Shown: positions 30,001-44,600 of the stretch, piece after piece | How the letters are laid out: each line of letters opens with the position of its first letter | Numbering within the stretch: position 1 is the stretch's first letter | Assembly (NCBI GenBank): GCA_024803745.1 | Contig: JANJXV010000025.1 | Coordinates: 16,881,110-16,945,109, forward strand | DNA from: Megascapheus bottae | Taxonomy: Eukaryota > Chordata > Mammalia > Rodentia > Geomyidae | Direction of reading: 5' to 3' | DNA: 64,000 nucleotides | The notes under the pieces: model-generated | Seen by the model: the letters and a program-made list of their open reading frames with translations, nothing else | Databases searched by the model: none | What the model was told of the DNA's origin: nothing | Program-made: the position numbers and the translations under genes

Positions 30001-33000
30001 GCAGGATGTGGGTAGATTTTATGCAAAATACTGTACCTTTTTATATAAGGGAAGAGGAAGAGTAGAGTGGGGTGCGGTAGCAGTGTCACAAATACTGACA
30101 TACCTCTGTGTTTACCTCTATTTACCAAAGTTAAATTGGAATATTAGTAGAGTTGTAGAGTAGTTGCTTCCACATAACATTTAAAGAATACTTACTGTTT
30201 AGAGGGAGTGATCTGTCTTTGATTGATTAGCATTTTGTAAACTGGCATTATCTAAGATTCTATAAAAAACAAAATCCCACAAAATCTTAAAAGAGCAGAC
30301 AAGTTAACCCTGAAAATGGATAGTAGTACCATTTATCAAAACATCAGCTAGTAGTTAAGATGAACTTGATTAGCTAAAAGCCATTAAAGTAGAAACGACT
30401 TAGTGGCTTCCTGTTCATTTCAATTGCTCTTTACTTTGGGTTTTGTTACATTCTGGAAGCAAAGAGGTGGGGTTTGAAGAAGAGCTGAGGCATGTAAAAT
30501 TCAAAGCTAATCTGTGGTATGCATATAATTTCTTGGACATGGACACAACAGCTGCTGCTATTAATCATCCCATCTGCTCTCTCCTACAGCCAAGAGGCTT
30601 GGTTAATATAGTAATAAAAATGTGATTTGATGTATAATCGGAAGAGCAGCCCAGGATATACATCTCAGTATCTATAAACCAGGCACTTGATTGGAAGAGA
30701 CTGAAGTTAAGGGAATTATTAAAATAAATCTGAAGTGTTTGGGTAAAGTCTGATTTCTAAGAATATCTAAGACTTTTTTTTTCTGCCTCTTTGTGGACCT
30801 ATGAATAAAAATGTCTAAGTCTATATTATCTGGGTCTGTGGAGTTGAAATCTAGATAGGTAATCTTTAAAACTTTCTTCCCTTTTTTTTTTTTTTTTTTT
30901 TGTGGGTCATGGGGCTTGAACTTGGCCTTGGATCCCTGAGCTCTTCAGCTCAAGGCTACTGCCCTCCCCTTGAGTCAAGCCCCGCTTCCTGTTTTCTAGA
31001 GGTTAATTGGAGATGAGTCTCAGGACCTTTTGAGCCCTGGTGAGCTTTGGACCTTGATCCTCAGATCTCAGCCTTCTGAGTAGCTAGGATTACAGGTGTG
31101 AGCCAACTTGCCTGGCTCCTAATTCTTAAAAATATGTCCAGAAGCCTGATTAGAAATAGATCACATTTGAACACTTCACTTGATTTCACTAGTTTGTTTG
31201 TGATCTTATAAACCTAAAATAGTTACAATTGAGTCAAATTCTTCTACTTATCTTCCTCAGAACTTCTTGTATGTCCCATCTCGCTTATAGCAGGGTACCG
31301 GGAACACAATTAGATTTTCCCTCTAAATAAAAAGGAAGATCTGAGATAACATTTGTCATGCCTAGAGGAAGAAAGAAAATGTAGATAAATGATTTGTCAG
31401 TTCAGATTTGGGCCAAATCTGGCAACTTCCTTTGATGATATGGACAGCAGCTGGCTGCTAGTTGAGTGTTTTATAGACTGCAGTTACATAAATGTAAGTT
31501 ATGCAGCAGCATTTAGACAGGAACAGACATGGGCCTAAATCTATGATTAATATAATAACATATATGGGGGAGGGGCTAAGCAAAGTAACTCAAAATTGTG
31601 TAAAACACACAAAATGTGCTATCTTAATTTATATTTTTGTGAAACAATTTGTTTCCATCGTAAGTTGGAGACTACATCCATTAAATAGTAAAAATAAAAA
31701 CCTCTCCCTTTTCTTGTAGCTATTTCCTTGATAACCTGTTTGTGACTTTTTCACCTGTTGAGAGGGGTCTCACTATGTTACTTACAAGTTCAAGACATCC
31801 TTTTGCCTCAGCCTCCCCAATAGCTGGGACTATGGCATGCACTCCTATACCGAGTACAATTTTTGTGAATTTGAGTACTTGAGTATTCCATATAAATAAG
31901 TTGTGTAGTATTTTTTTTTTGCCAGTCCTGGGGCTTGAACTCAGGGCCTGGGCACTGTCCTTGAGCTTTCTCAAGGCTAGCACTCTACTCTTGGGCCTCA
32001 GCACCACTTCCTTATCCTCCCAAGGTGGGATTACAGGTGTATACTACCAAGCCTGGCAGTACTTGTCTTTTTGTGACTGGTTTATTTTGTTGAGTGCAGT
32101 ATCTTAAGATTCATCCCAATTGTAGCATGTATCAATATTTACTCCACTTGATGGCTGAATAATATTGCATTTTATACCATTATTTATTTATTTCTTACTA
32201 GTCCTGAGGCTTGAACTCAGGGCCTGGGCACTCACTGTCCCTGAGCTTCTTCACTCAAGGCTAACACTCTACCACTTGAGACACAGCATGACTTCTGCCC
32301 TTTTCTGTGTATGTGGTACAGAGGAATCGAACCCAAGGCTTCATGCATGCTGTACAAGCATGCTACTATTAAGCTACATTCCCAGCTCCCATTATATGTA
32401 TATACCACATTTGTTTAACCATTTATCTGCTCATTAGCAACTTGGTGTTACTTCTGCCTCTTGACTATTGTGAAAGATGCTATTTAGAATAAGAGTATAT
32501 AGATACCTCATCAACATTCTTTACATGGCTGGGCACTGGTGGCTCATGTCTGGAATCCTAGCTACTAAGGAGACTGAGATCTAAGAATCTCAAGTTGAAG
32601 CCAGTCTGAGCAGGAAAGTCCATGAAACTCATTCCTCCAGTTAACCATCAGAAAACTGAGAGTGAGCAACTCAAAGTGATAGAGCACTAGCCTTGAGCAA
32701 AAAAGCTCAAAGACAGTGCTTAGGCCCTGAGTTCAAGCCCTACTACTGACAAGGAAGAAAAAAAGAAAAGATTCTTTGTATGTACTCAGTAGTGGGATTC
32801 CTGGTCTTATGATAGTTTGATTTTTTTTTTTTAAAGAACCTCTGAACTACTTTCCCTAATGGTTACACTATTTGGTAATGCCACCTCAGATCTTTTTAAA
32901 CCTCACGTGCTAGGAGAATGGGTAACTACTTTGGATCTGGACAAATGTGGTAGTTTTGTTTTAAAAAACCATGAGATTGAATGACATACAAACCCTTAGC

Positions 33001-36000
33001 CTAATTTTGATTAAGTTCTAAATACTAAGTCCCAGAGATTGTAATTAGAGACCCCCTCCTTGAACACTTGTTTGTTAAACTTGTCATTTAAAATATGATG
33101 TAAACATAAGCCATATAACGAATGATTGTTGTTCTTTTTTTAAATTTTTTTATTGTAATTAGTAAAAGGGTTACATGATATTCACCAGATAGAAGGTGCA
33201 TTAATTCACATACATTGATACCCTTTCACATGTCTTGGTACCCATTTCCCTCCCCCCCACACCCATGATTGTTGTTCTTAAGGTACTATGTTATCTCTCA
33301 TCACTTTTGCTGTCCCTTGGTTATCTCATATTGTTACACTATCTCACTTTGTTACCTGATATATCGGATATATTTGTATTTGGTTATCTGAAATTAGATA
33401 GGGAACGGGGGAAAACAAGATGAGGGGTGGGGGTGGGGGGAGGGAAATGGGGACCAAGACATGTGAAAGGGTATCAATGTATGGGAATTCATGCACCATC
33501 TATCTGGCAAGTATCATGTAACCCTTCTATTAATTACAATAAAAAATATATGGAAAAAAAACAAACATGAGATTGATAGTTCAACTGGCCATTATTTTTA
33601 TTTTGCCAAAATATGCATAACTGTTGTTCACAAGGCAAAGCTGCCCTCTGGTCTTAGCCAAATTGCTGAAAAGTGAATCTTCATAACAGTGCTTAAAAAA
33701 TAATTTCTAAAATTAGCTTATATTAGTTATACAGAGGGAAATTTCAGCATTATACTTCCAGGCATGTTTACATTATAGTATATTCCAATCATCCCTTTTC
33801 CATAACAGTATTTTTACAGAACTTTGTTTTTAATTTATGGTGATCTTGGGGATTGAACTTTAGATGCCTTTGTGCTTGCTTTGTTATTTGAACTATATCT
33901 CCAGTTTTGTGTAGTAGATGGTTTAATCACTGAAAGCTAATAGTAAATAGTAGGTTACCTCTGAAGTGTCTTATCTTCTATCAACCCATTGCTTCAAATA
34001 CTTTGGTGAAATCTCAACAATCAGAAATTGAAATACCACATTCCGATTTGTTTTTTAAATATTACTGAAAAAGTCAGTTGTAGAAATTACAACCCAAGGG
34101 GCTGGGAATTTGGCCTATTGGTAGGGTGCTTGTCTAGCATGCATGGAGACCTGGGTTCAATTCCTAGGTACCACATACATAGAAAAAAGCTGGAAGCGGT
34201 GCTGAGGCACAAGTCGTAGAGCTCTAGCCTTGAGAAAGTCCAAGGGCAGTGCTCAGGCCCTGTGCTTAAGCTCAGGACTGGAAAAAAAAATTACAACCCA
34301 AGATTCATTTAGTGTTCAGCTCAAATAGTAAACAAGTCTCACTTCTATCAAATTTGTGTGTTTCTGAAATACATAGTCATTGGCTTATTTACCTCTAAAT
34401 TGTCCTAGTAATTAATTGACCTTGGTTTCACAATCTTGGAGGAAAAGCTAATAAAATTCATTATGAGCCAGGCTCCAGTGGCTGACGCCAGGTCCTGTCT
34501 ACTCAGGAGGCTGAGATCTGAGGATTGAAATTTGAAGTCAGTCAGGCAGTATAGTTCATGAGACTTTTATCTCAGATTAACCACCAAAAACCTCGAGTGG
34601 CTATTGTTCAAGTGGTAGAGCATTAGCTAGCCTTGAGTAAAAAAAGTTCAGGGACAGTGACTAGGCCCTGAGTTCAAGCCCTAAGACTGGCACAAAGAAC
34701 AAAACAAGAAGTCATTATGAAGCACTGTTAGAGGAAGAGAGAAGACTAAGAAAAAAAAAATTAACTTAAAGCTTATTTAAAATTAGAGTTTGGGGTGTAT
34801 GAGAGTGAAAGAAGGCTGCTTTGGTTCTGACTTCTGAAGGGGGTTGGTGCCTCTGCGTCTGGGGTGGAGAGTGGTCAGTCAGTTCTGATGACCATTTGCA
34901 GTTGGTTATGTGGGAGGGGTGAGTGCTCTTGAGTAACTTGGCATAAATAAATCATGAGTCGTCTGGAGAAAGTCCTCATCTCCGGGAAGAGCCTGTTACT
35001 CAACTTTTTCTTGCTTATTCATTTGCTAAGTTTAATGGACTACTGCAGGGACTTCATTGTGCTTTTATCAGAGCAGATTTGAACTAGGTTTTGCCTTTTC
35101 AGTTTAAATGCTAATCTACCTTTACTAGTCCAATATTTCTGTAGGATCCAAAACCTAAAATGTTTAGTAATAACATTAGAGAATTACAGAATTTCTGTAG
35201 GTAATTTTGGAAGATCATGGACTGATCTTTCAATTTGAGACACTGAATGGCCTTGCTCCTGGTTTTCCTTAACTAACTTAGTGGTCACCTTCAACCCTAT
35301 TTTCCTCAGCTTTCCAATCATCCCCTCCCCCCACACCGATCCCTTTAGACCTTCTCTATCCTCTATCTCCTAAGTTTGTTACCTTTTTTGTGCTATGGAT
35401 ACATTATGCCAACCAGTAAAGCCTGTGGGCATTTTCCCAAGTAATATTATAAAACAATATATATAATTACAGTGAAAGCCAATTATCCTGAAATACAGTT
35501 ATCAACACATTAAAATAACTTTTTAAGAGCCAGGTACCAATGGCTCACTCCTGTAATCCTAACTACTCAGGAGGCTGAGATCTGAGCATCATGATTCAAA
35601 GCCAGCAAGGACATGAAAATCCATGAGATTCTGATCTCTAACCAGCAAAAAGCCAGAGTGGGGCACTGGCTCAAGAGGAAGAGCACCAACCTTGAGAGAA
35701 AAAGCAAAAGGATTGTGCTTGAGATCCTGAGTTCACACCCAGTATCAGCTTTTAGTCTTCCGAAAGCAGAATGCCTTAGTATTTTATTGTTATTGAAAAG
35801 GTGATAAACAGAGGTGCTACAGTTATACCTTAGCATTTAATTGGAATTTGACTCCTGTGCAGTTGACTTTTTTTCCCTTCTTATTTATTGTAAATGAGGT
35901 GAAGGGAGGGAGCAGTTACAGTAAGTAAGGTGATGATTGCATTACTTTTCGAACACTATTACCCACTCCCTCATTTTTTCCCTGTTAACACTTTTGACAG

Positions 36001-37249
36001 TATTTACCCTTTTAAATTCTTTTGAATATAAAGCACAGATTCTGGGTGGAGCAAAGAGCAATTAAGCAACAAGCCGAATCACAGCTGGCTAACATAAAGG
36101 GAAGTTACCCTGAAATCCCAGCAGTGCTTTTCAGTACTGATCGGCTGGGTCAGCTTTGGGCAGTAGCAAACCCACATCTGTCCCCAGGGCTAAGAAAATT
36201 GTGTCAGTGGCCTCATAGTTTGAGACTGTCAAAAAATACCTGTTTGCTCTTAGCAGCTTCCCCCTTCTGAGTGGATCATTCTGATGCTCCTCTGTAAATG
36301 AGTACTGGTCCATCTGTGTGGCCTTAACTAGACACAGAAGCTACTGGGACTTTAAAGAGGCTTATCCATGGATCTACCTGCTAGAATTAAGCCAAAGAGT
36401 GTAATTGTTGGATATCCTAGCTAGGAATTCTGCTAACAAAAGAAAAATGTCACATATTTGTATATATATGTAAGGAGAAATAGGCAGAGCAATTCTTTGA
36501 CATGATTCGATCACCAATGTTACATTTTCATCTGTTACCTAGAATTGTTTCCCCTTCCAAACAGACGGGTTAGTTATATGACCTCTTGACTACTAAGAGT
36601 TTTATTTTGCTTTTTGACAGAATTTACTGTGTAGTTTAGGGTGGGCTTAAAATCACAACCCTCCTTTCTCAGTCTCATAAAGTGCCACAATTACAGATGT
36701 GTACCACCAAGCCATGCTTACCAAGAGATCTTAAAGATATAAATTACCAAGCAAGGCTTATTTTCAGTATTGACTTTGCCACTCAATATAGTATAATCAG
36801 TATGTCTCCTCTTTTCTTCCTCCCCAAATAAATTTATCCTGGAGTTTTAATTGTTGATTTAAAATCAGCTTTCTAATAGCCTTTTTTAGTTGTGTGTTTT
36901 CATGTGGGGTTTGGGTTTTGAATACAGGGCCTGGGCACTGTCCCTGAGCATTTTTGCCCAAGGCTAGCATTTTACCACTTAAGTTACAGTTTCTGGCTTT
37001 TTGCTGGTCTCATGGACTTTACTGCCCTGGCTGGCTTTGAACCACCATCCTCAGATCTCATCCTCCTGAGTAGCTAGAATATAGGCATGAGCTACCTACA
37101 CCCAACTAATAAATAGCCTTTAAACCATAGACTGAGCACAGAAATACATAGTTATATACACTGGTGGGTGCCATTTTGGTAACAAGCTATAATTATAGCT
37201 TCTAGCCTCATGGAAATATTTTTTATTTGAATATGAGGTACCAAGAACG

Positions 37250-37312
<63 letters not shown>

Positions 37313-37323
37313 GTCTCTCTCTG

Positions 37324-37355
<32 letters not shown>

Positions 37356-38615
37356 TTTGTCTTTCTCCCCCCCTTTTTTTTTTGCCAGTCCTGGGCCTTG
37401 AGCTCAGGGCCTGAACATTGTCCTTGGGCTTTCTCAAGGCTAGAACTGTACTACTTGAGACACCGAACCATTTCCGGCTTTTTTTCTATGTATGTGGTAC
37501 TGAGGAATTGAACCCGGGTCTTCGTGCATGCTAGGTAAGCACTCTACCAGTAGATCAAACTCCAGGCCCTTGTCTGCCACTTTAAAAGTGGTTCTGGTCA
37601 GTTGTGATAGCACATGCCTGTAAGCTCAGCATTAGACTGAGACGGAAGAATCACAAGTTTGAGGATAGCCTAGGCTACATAGTGAAATCCTACCTCAAAA
37701 GATAGTAAAATAAGTAAAATACTATTAATTTAATTTGTTATTATAGAGGTAATGTACAGAGGCACTTAAGCATTGCGCCTTGGTGATTCTTTCCTAAGAC
37801 TATTCTCTTTGGTCTCCCTGTGTGTGAGATCTAGAATCATGTATAGTTTATCATATCCTGTGTATTCTAGATCCACTTTCTGCATATCAGAGAGAATATG
37901 CACTATTTGTCTCTTGAGTTTGGCTTATATCACTTAACATAATTTGTTCTAGTTCCATCCATTTCCCTCCAAATGATATTCTTTCTAATGGCTGTGTAAA
38001 ATTCCATGTTTATGGGTGTCGCATTTTTTGATCCACTCATTTATTGTGGGGCATCTGGATTGTTTTCATATTTTGGCTATTGTAATTGTGCAGTGAATAT
38101 GGCTGTGCAGGTGTCTTTATCATGTCCTGGATTATGATGTTCAGAATAGAAGCCCAGGAATAGTAGGGCTGGATAATAGGGGAGATCTATGTTTTTTTTT
38201 CAAAAAAAAATTTAGGTTCTGTTGAGGTTTTGTTGTTGTTGTTAATTGTGAGTAAAATGAGAATTATTTGTTTTGAGGACCGGCTATGTGCTCAGTGTTC
38301 TTCAGCCTAAGCAAAGAAGTTTAGTTTGTTCAGTGCAAATCACAGAAGTGAGACAAATGACAGGAGATAAGCTGGGAGGGTTCTGGGAGTATGCCAGAGA
38401 GCTAGCATATTGTGTAAGGAAAGTATACATTAAGTAGAGTTAACTTACACAGAAAAATAGGCAAAGGACATCAAGATAAGTCAGATGGCTTCAAGTGGCC
38501 AGAAAACACATTGAGACATATTTTTTCCAGTCAACCTAGTGACAGATTTTGTTGTTGTTTTTTTTTAAGACACTTTTGTCTTAATGCTTAATGTGTCTCT
38601 GGATATAGACAGAAG

Positions 38616-38651
<36 letters not shown>

Positions 38652-41600
38652 TTGTTGGCATGTAATCTAGTAGTCTTTCTGCAAAGCAGGTTGGCAGAGC
38701 TTTAGCATTTTATGTCCAATAATTCCATTTAAGAATCTACATATGTTTACTGAATAAGATGGATCTCACTGAATGTTCAATATACATATGTGAGAGAGGA
38801 AGCACGAAATGAGTCTGGGGAAAAGGGAGTAAGCAGGGTAAGGGAGAATGGCAGAGGGGTGATTGATCAAGGACTGGGAGCATGGCCTAGTGATAAAGTG
38901 CTTGCCTTGCATGCCCAAAGCTCTGGGTTCGATTGCTCAGTACCACATAAACAGAAAAAGCCGAAAGTGGTGCTGTGGCTCAAGTGGTAGAATGTTAGCC
39001 TTGAAAAAGCCCAAGGACAGTGCCTAGGCCCTGAGGTCAAGCCCCAGTACTGGTAATAAATAAATAAAATAAAAGATCTATAGAAAAAGACTAGGTTCCA
39101 AGACATGTGAAAGGGTATCAATGTATGTGAATTAATGCACCTTCTATCTGGCAAATATCATGTAACCCTTTTATTAATTACAATAAAAATATTAAAAAAA
39201 GAAAAAAAAGAAAAAGACTAGGTTACTTAGTATGGTAAACAACATGTCTTTATTTTTCTTAGATCTCAGCCTTGGGCCATTTTTTAGATGGGCTCCCTGA
39301 GGACAGCAGAGAGCACTTTTCTGTTCTCATAGGGAGTTGTTGCCTAGCTTATTAGGGAGCACAAATAGCTGTTTTAATCACAGTTCTAGTCAAATATGTC
39401 CTGGGCTTGGAAAGAATTGGCTAGAGGAAGAGAGACCAGTGGTAGGCCTAGTTGTACCTACTGTATCCTGTTCTTCTGTCATTTGACTAGAAGGAAGACA
39501 GACTGCTATTCTAATGCGGCCTCATAAAATATCCTTCATGAACCTGCTAAGATTAGATTTTAGAGCAGAAATGGAAAGCTGGCTTTATTCATTTGCATAT
39601 CACAGGAATAGATTCCCCTAGGCAATTTTTAAAATGATGAAATCCAACCTGTGCATTTCCTGTTGTTGAATCTCCCCTGTGACATTTGTGTACATGTATC
39701 TTTGGTGTATCTTCTGGTTCTACCCCCTGGAGCTGACTAGAATCAGTGGTAAGTGAATGAAAAGAAAGATGATAGCTGGAAGTGGAGCTGTGGCTCAAGT
39801 GGCAGAGCATTAGCCTTGAGCAAAAAAGCTGAGAGTCAGTGCCCAGGCCCTGAAGTTCAAGCCTCAGAACCAGAACAGGGAAAAGGTGGGGAGATCAGAG
39901 GGTAGGATGCACCAGTGGTTCCATCTATTCAGAAGGCCATAAGTAAGGATCACCCTGTGTGTGGAGAAATAAAAGCAAAAACAAACACAAAAGAACCTAT
40001 ATTAAAAAAAAAAAAAGCCTGGCAGTATACAATTAGTTGAGTGCACAGAGTTCAAATCCTCACACTGCCAAGAAATCAGATGGCTTCTTTTTAGATGACA
40101 CTGACCTAAAGTGCAGGAAGGAAGTGGTTGACAAGGAGAGGGTGGGCCGTGTGGAAGACAGAAGGAAGTGCGGTTTTGTTTGTGCCCTGTTTCTGTCTGC
40201 TCTGCACTAATTTTGTTCTTTAGGATTGTAGAAGCTGTTGAGAACAGGACCTTTATTGTAGCAGAATTGCTATAGTATTTAAGCATGTGGAAACGAATTA
40301 CTCAATTAACATTATTAACATAGAAAAATTAAAACATTATTTGCTAATATAGTCAAATATAGGTCACAGTATTTTCCCTGGAAAGACAAGGCCCGGTATG
40401 GTAATTAAGCCATTTGCAGAACAACTTCAGAGAACCCAAACAGATCTGTCATTTCACTTTGTTCTGTTGGGTCAGGAAATCTCTGTCTCTGGGGAACAAA
40501 CTCCCTCAGATTTGTTAAGGAAATGTTTCATAAGAGATTCTTCAAGTCAGGTCTTTTTAGCTGATTTGGCCTTAGGGTCTGACTTCAAAACCCTTCAGTA
40601 TCACACACTGGCTTTTGAAGCCAGTTTCCCAGCTTTCCTTTTGTGCGCTGGACAGTCTGGCTTTGTTCACTCTGGTAGTGTCTGGGCACCCACCCTGTCC
40701 TTGTTTGTGGCTGATCATTGAGCTTTTCATAAAAGCCATCATGGACTGACTGTATTTTTACCATGTCCCTATGAGGCAGAGCATGACTGTCTTTTATCTC
40801 CAGCCCAACAGAGTGTCATGGAAATGTTTGTCCATATGAATTAAGGATGGAAAAAAATAAGGTACATTTATAAACAGCATTTGATGAAAAGTGTTCCATC
40901 TTCCTCTACCCGTCACGTAGGTTTCAAGGAACAAGTTTTGCCAAACAAAGGAAACTAGGGTTAAAGCTTAATTATGAACCAGGTACTGGCTCATACCTGT
41001 AATCCTAGCTACTCAGCAGAGTGAGATCTGATGATCACTGTTCAAAGCTAGCCTGGGCAGGAAAGTCCCTGAGACCCTTATTTCCAATAAATTGCTCCCC
41101 AAAAGCCAAAAGTAGAGATATAGTGCAAGGTGATAGAGTGCTAGCTTTGAATTAAAGAAACTTAGGGACAGCACCCCTTCCCTGAGTTCAAGCCCCAAAA
41201 CTTATGAATGCGTGCACGCGCATACACACACACACACTCACACACACACACACACACACACACACTCTTAATTACGGACTCTGGTATGGAGCCCTGATCA
41301 CTACAGTTGCCGCATCAGCATTGAGAAGTATAAAGGTCATCCACGGACTGAGAGAAAACATTTGGACAGATTCTTTTCACAACTTATCTGTGTATACATA
41401 TCCCCATGTCGGTGTCATGTGCTTTGAGGTATGACATTTCAGCAATGACATGGCTATAAAAAATTAACTTGTATGGAATTATTTTCGCTCTGTGATTGCT
41501 AGAGCAGCAGCATTTACCATTTTATTTAATGATTTGCCGCTTACTGAACTTGTTAGAGATCCTGTCTTCTCCTGAACACCTGTGGGAGCAGCAGAAGGAT

Positions 41601-44600
41601 GTGTCAGAGGTCACTTTCTAGGCAGGTTGGGTTTGTTTCAAATGATACTGTTTTATTCAGAGTATCTCTTTGTCATCAGAGTAAGCCCCAGTCTCCAGAA
41701 AGTGCTTCATCTCTTTTTCCCATCAACAATGGCTCCAAAGAAAATGGGATTCATGAAGAACAAGATCAAGAGCCACAGGATCTCTTTGCAGGCAAGTAGA
41801 GATTCCACCGTAGGAGCTTTCTGAATGGCTCTAAGTTGCTGCATTAAAGCAAAAAGTTGTGTACATGCTCGTGTGTGTATGTTTGTATGTGTGTGTATGT
41901 ATATAGGATGTGGAATATAACTTTATGTAAGCTATTAATGTAGATGAGCACCCCAGGCTCATGCCCATAAACCTAGCAATTTAACAGGCTGAGATCTGAG
42001 ATCTGAGGATTGAGATTTGAAGCCAGCCCAAGCAGTAAAAAGCCAAAAGTTGAGCTATAGTTCCAATGGTAGCATGCTGCCTTGAGTGGAAAAAGCCAAG
42101 CCAAGGTACAAGTTTCTGAGTTCAAAACCCAGTACTATCTTCAAGTAGAGCAAATTGCCTCTTTCTGAGGTGTTAGTATGTTTTGATCTTTTTTCTTTCT
42201 TTCTTTTTCTTTTTTTTTTTTGCCACTGCTGCAGCTTGAACTGAGGGCCTGGATGCTGTCCCAAAACTTCTTGCTCAAGACTAGCATTCTACCACTTGAG
42301 CCACAGCTCCACTTCAGGCTTTTCTGATGATTAATTGGAGATGAGTCTCATCGACTTTTCCTCCCCAGGCTGACTTTGAACTATGATTCTCAGATCTCAG
42401 CCTTCTAAGTTGACAGAATTATAGGCATAAGCCACTAGTGTCCAGGTATTGGTCTGTTTTTTTCTAGCTTACATTTCCTGAGTCTTTCTTTGGTAGTGTT
42501 TACTGGTAGTATGTTTGCCTTTTTTATAAGTGCTTTATAAGGCTGATAATCAAACATTGTTCCTTTATAAAGAATAAATAAACTTTACTCTTAGGAGGGA
42601 GATACGAAGGCACACTGCTTATGTGCTGCTGATCATAGAAATGGTTTTTATTGAAATGAACTCCAGGAAGTGGAAACGAGGTTTTTTTCTTTGTTGCTGT
42701 TTCTGTTTTCTTTTTTGTCATATTTGTTCATGTGTATATCTTTGGGATAATAAAGGGGAACACACAAATGAAGGGACAGAGAGTGAACAAATGTAGCAGT
42801 AGTACTTGCTAGAAACTATGTTGAAGACTAGGAATGTGGCTGAGGGGTAGAGTGCTTGCCTAGCATGCATGAAGCCCCGGATTTGATTCCTTAATACGAT
42901 ATATGCAGAAAAATCTGGAAGTGGCACTGTGGCTCAAATGGTAGAGTGCTAGCATTGAACAAAAGCAGTTCAGGGACAGTGCCCAGGCAGAGATCAGCCC
43001 CCAGGACTGATGAAAGAGGGGGAGAGGAAGAGGGAGAGAGGGAGAAAGGTGGGGGAAGGAAAGAGGAAAGAAACTATGTTAAAAATGAACTTTATAACTT
43101 GGGGATGGGAGGGAAAAATTGGGAAAAAGTGAGGGAAGGGGTGACATTGTCCAAAAAGAAATGTGCTCTACCTGACTTATGTCAGGCTTCACAAAAGGTT
43201 CTAAAGAGATACTCTGTAGTGGGCATGGTGGCACATACCTATAATGTAGACACAAAGATTTAGAGTTTAAGGCCAGTTCAGACGTTATTGGACTGTCTCA
43301 AAAAGTATAAAAATCAAAGAGTTAGGGATGTGGCATAAATGGTAGAATGCTTGCCTAGCATGCCTGTGGCCCTGGTTACTCCCGAATACTGGATGTGTGT
43401 GTGTGTGTGCACGCGTGCATGTGTGTGTGCATGTGTGAGAGACAGAGACACTGAGGCTCCCAAATATAAAATTCATTGCATTAATCTTAACTAAATTCTA
43501 GGCAGGTGAGGGTGACAGAGTAACTGCGTTTGGAAAGGAAAGAGGCTGCTTTGTTAAGCCATGTTAAAAGAACACGCTCCTCTTCACCATCCTCTCCTTT
43601 GATCCATGGAAAATTTCATGACTTACCTTTTTTTGGACTCTGAGAACTCTTAGGTACTAAGAGCATTTGATACCATTCTTGTGCATCTCGGCTATAGAAC
43701 TGATGTTTCGCCTATGAAGACTCATTATTAACCTTCATTTTGAAACATCAACTGCTTTTTAGATGCCACAGTGGAACTGTCCTTGGATAGCACACAAAAT
43801 AATCAGAAGAAAGGGCCAGCCAAAATGCTCATTTCTCCTCCTCCACAGGAAGCCACAAATTCTTCCAGGCCTCAGCCAAGCTATGAGGAGGTGAGAATCG
43901 GTACTGTTAGTCTTTCTTGCTTTGGGGATTTTAGGATCTGCTGCTCCTCTGAGTGTGACCTTGAGAAAATATTTGACCCCTGAAGGGGACCTTTATGGTT
44001 AATGGACAACCAAATCCACTAAAAGGATTCTTTCATGGACAGTGTGTCTATGCCCAGAGGATAGCACAAAGGCTTTCAATGCCTACTAAAGGTTTCTAGT
44101 GTCTGAAGCCCCCATCTATAGAGATACGGGGAATCTTCACATCCTTCTTAACTTGAGAGAGGCCAGGTCTTCCCAAACCTGGTAATTATTCATTGTCATC
44201 AAAATAAGCTTTTAAGGAGCCAGGTGCAGTGGTTCACGCCTGTAATCCTAGCTACTCAGGAGGCTGAGATCTGAGGATCAATGTTCAAAGCCAAGGCACA
44301 AAAAGACCTGAGATTCCTATCTCCAATTAACCTCCAGAAAAGGGGAGTGGGGCTTGGCTCAAGGGTAGGGTGATAGCCTTGAGCTGTAGAGCTCAGGGAC
44401 ATTGCCCAGGCCAAGTTCAAGCCCCTTGACCCACAAAAAAAGAAATAAGGTTTTAAGGGAATAGATGGAACAATGATCTTGGTGCTGGCTCCCAACCTAA
44501 ACTAGTGGGGGTTGATTCATTGAAATTATCGGGAGTGGACACAGGACAAATGGACACTTGATTTGTAGTAGGGTACATCAGAATTTAATAGTTCTCATGA

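Larger units (their letters stand above)
32095..32890 (-). repeat. L1 3' region, antisense, split by two SINEs
   Basis: Pieces 32095-32177, 32389-32526 and 32766-32890 read as the complement of the L1 ORF2 end/3' UTR (GATGGCTGAATAATATTGCA, ATATACCACATTTGTTTAAC, CTATTGTGAAAGATGC, AGTAGTGGGATTCCTGG). Confidence 0.85.
27090..41679 (+). other. Snx1 intron 1
   Basis: 14.6 kb intron. Large unique blocks at 27910-28820, 29935-30880, 31120-31740, 33580-34080, 34705-35520, 35990-36600, 38210-38865, 39225-39765 and 40065-40970. No additional exon with support. Confidence 0.85.

Noticed and set aside
33137..33565. Inverted repeat considered as a DNA transposon or MITE
   Set aside because: Ends carry AATAAA/poly(A)-type 3' termini and target-primed duplications, as L1 does; a third copy at 39098 occurs alone in one orientation.
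37735..38210. Possible novel conserved intronic exon
   Set aside because: Reads as the complement of the L1 3' portion (TTGGCTATTGTAATTGTGC and GTGCAGGTGTCTTTATC).
41582..41824. A frame overlapping Snx1 exon 2 in another phase
   Set aside because: The conserved [20 protein letters not shown] phase is the one fitting exons 1 and 3.
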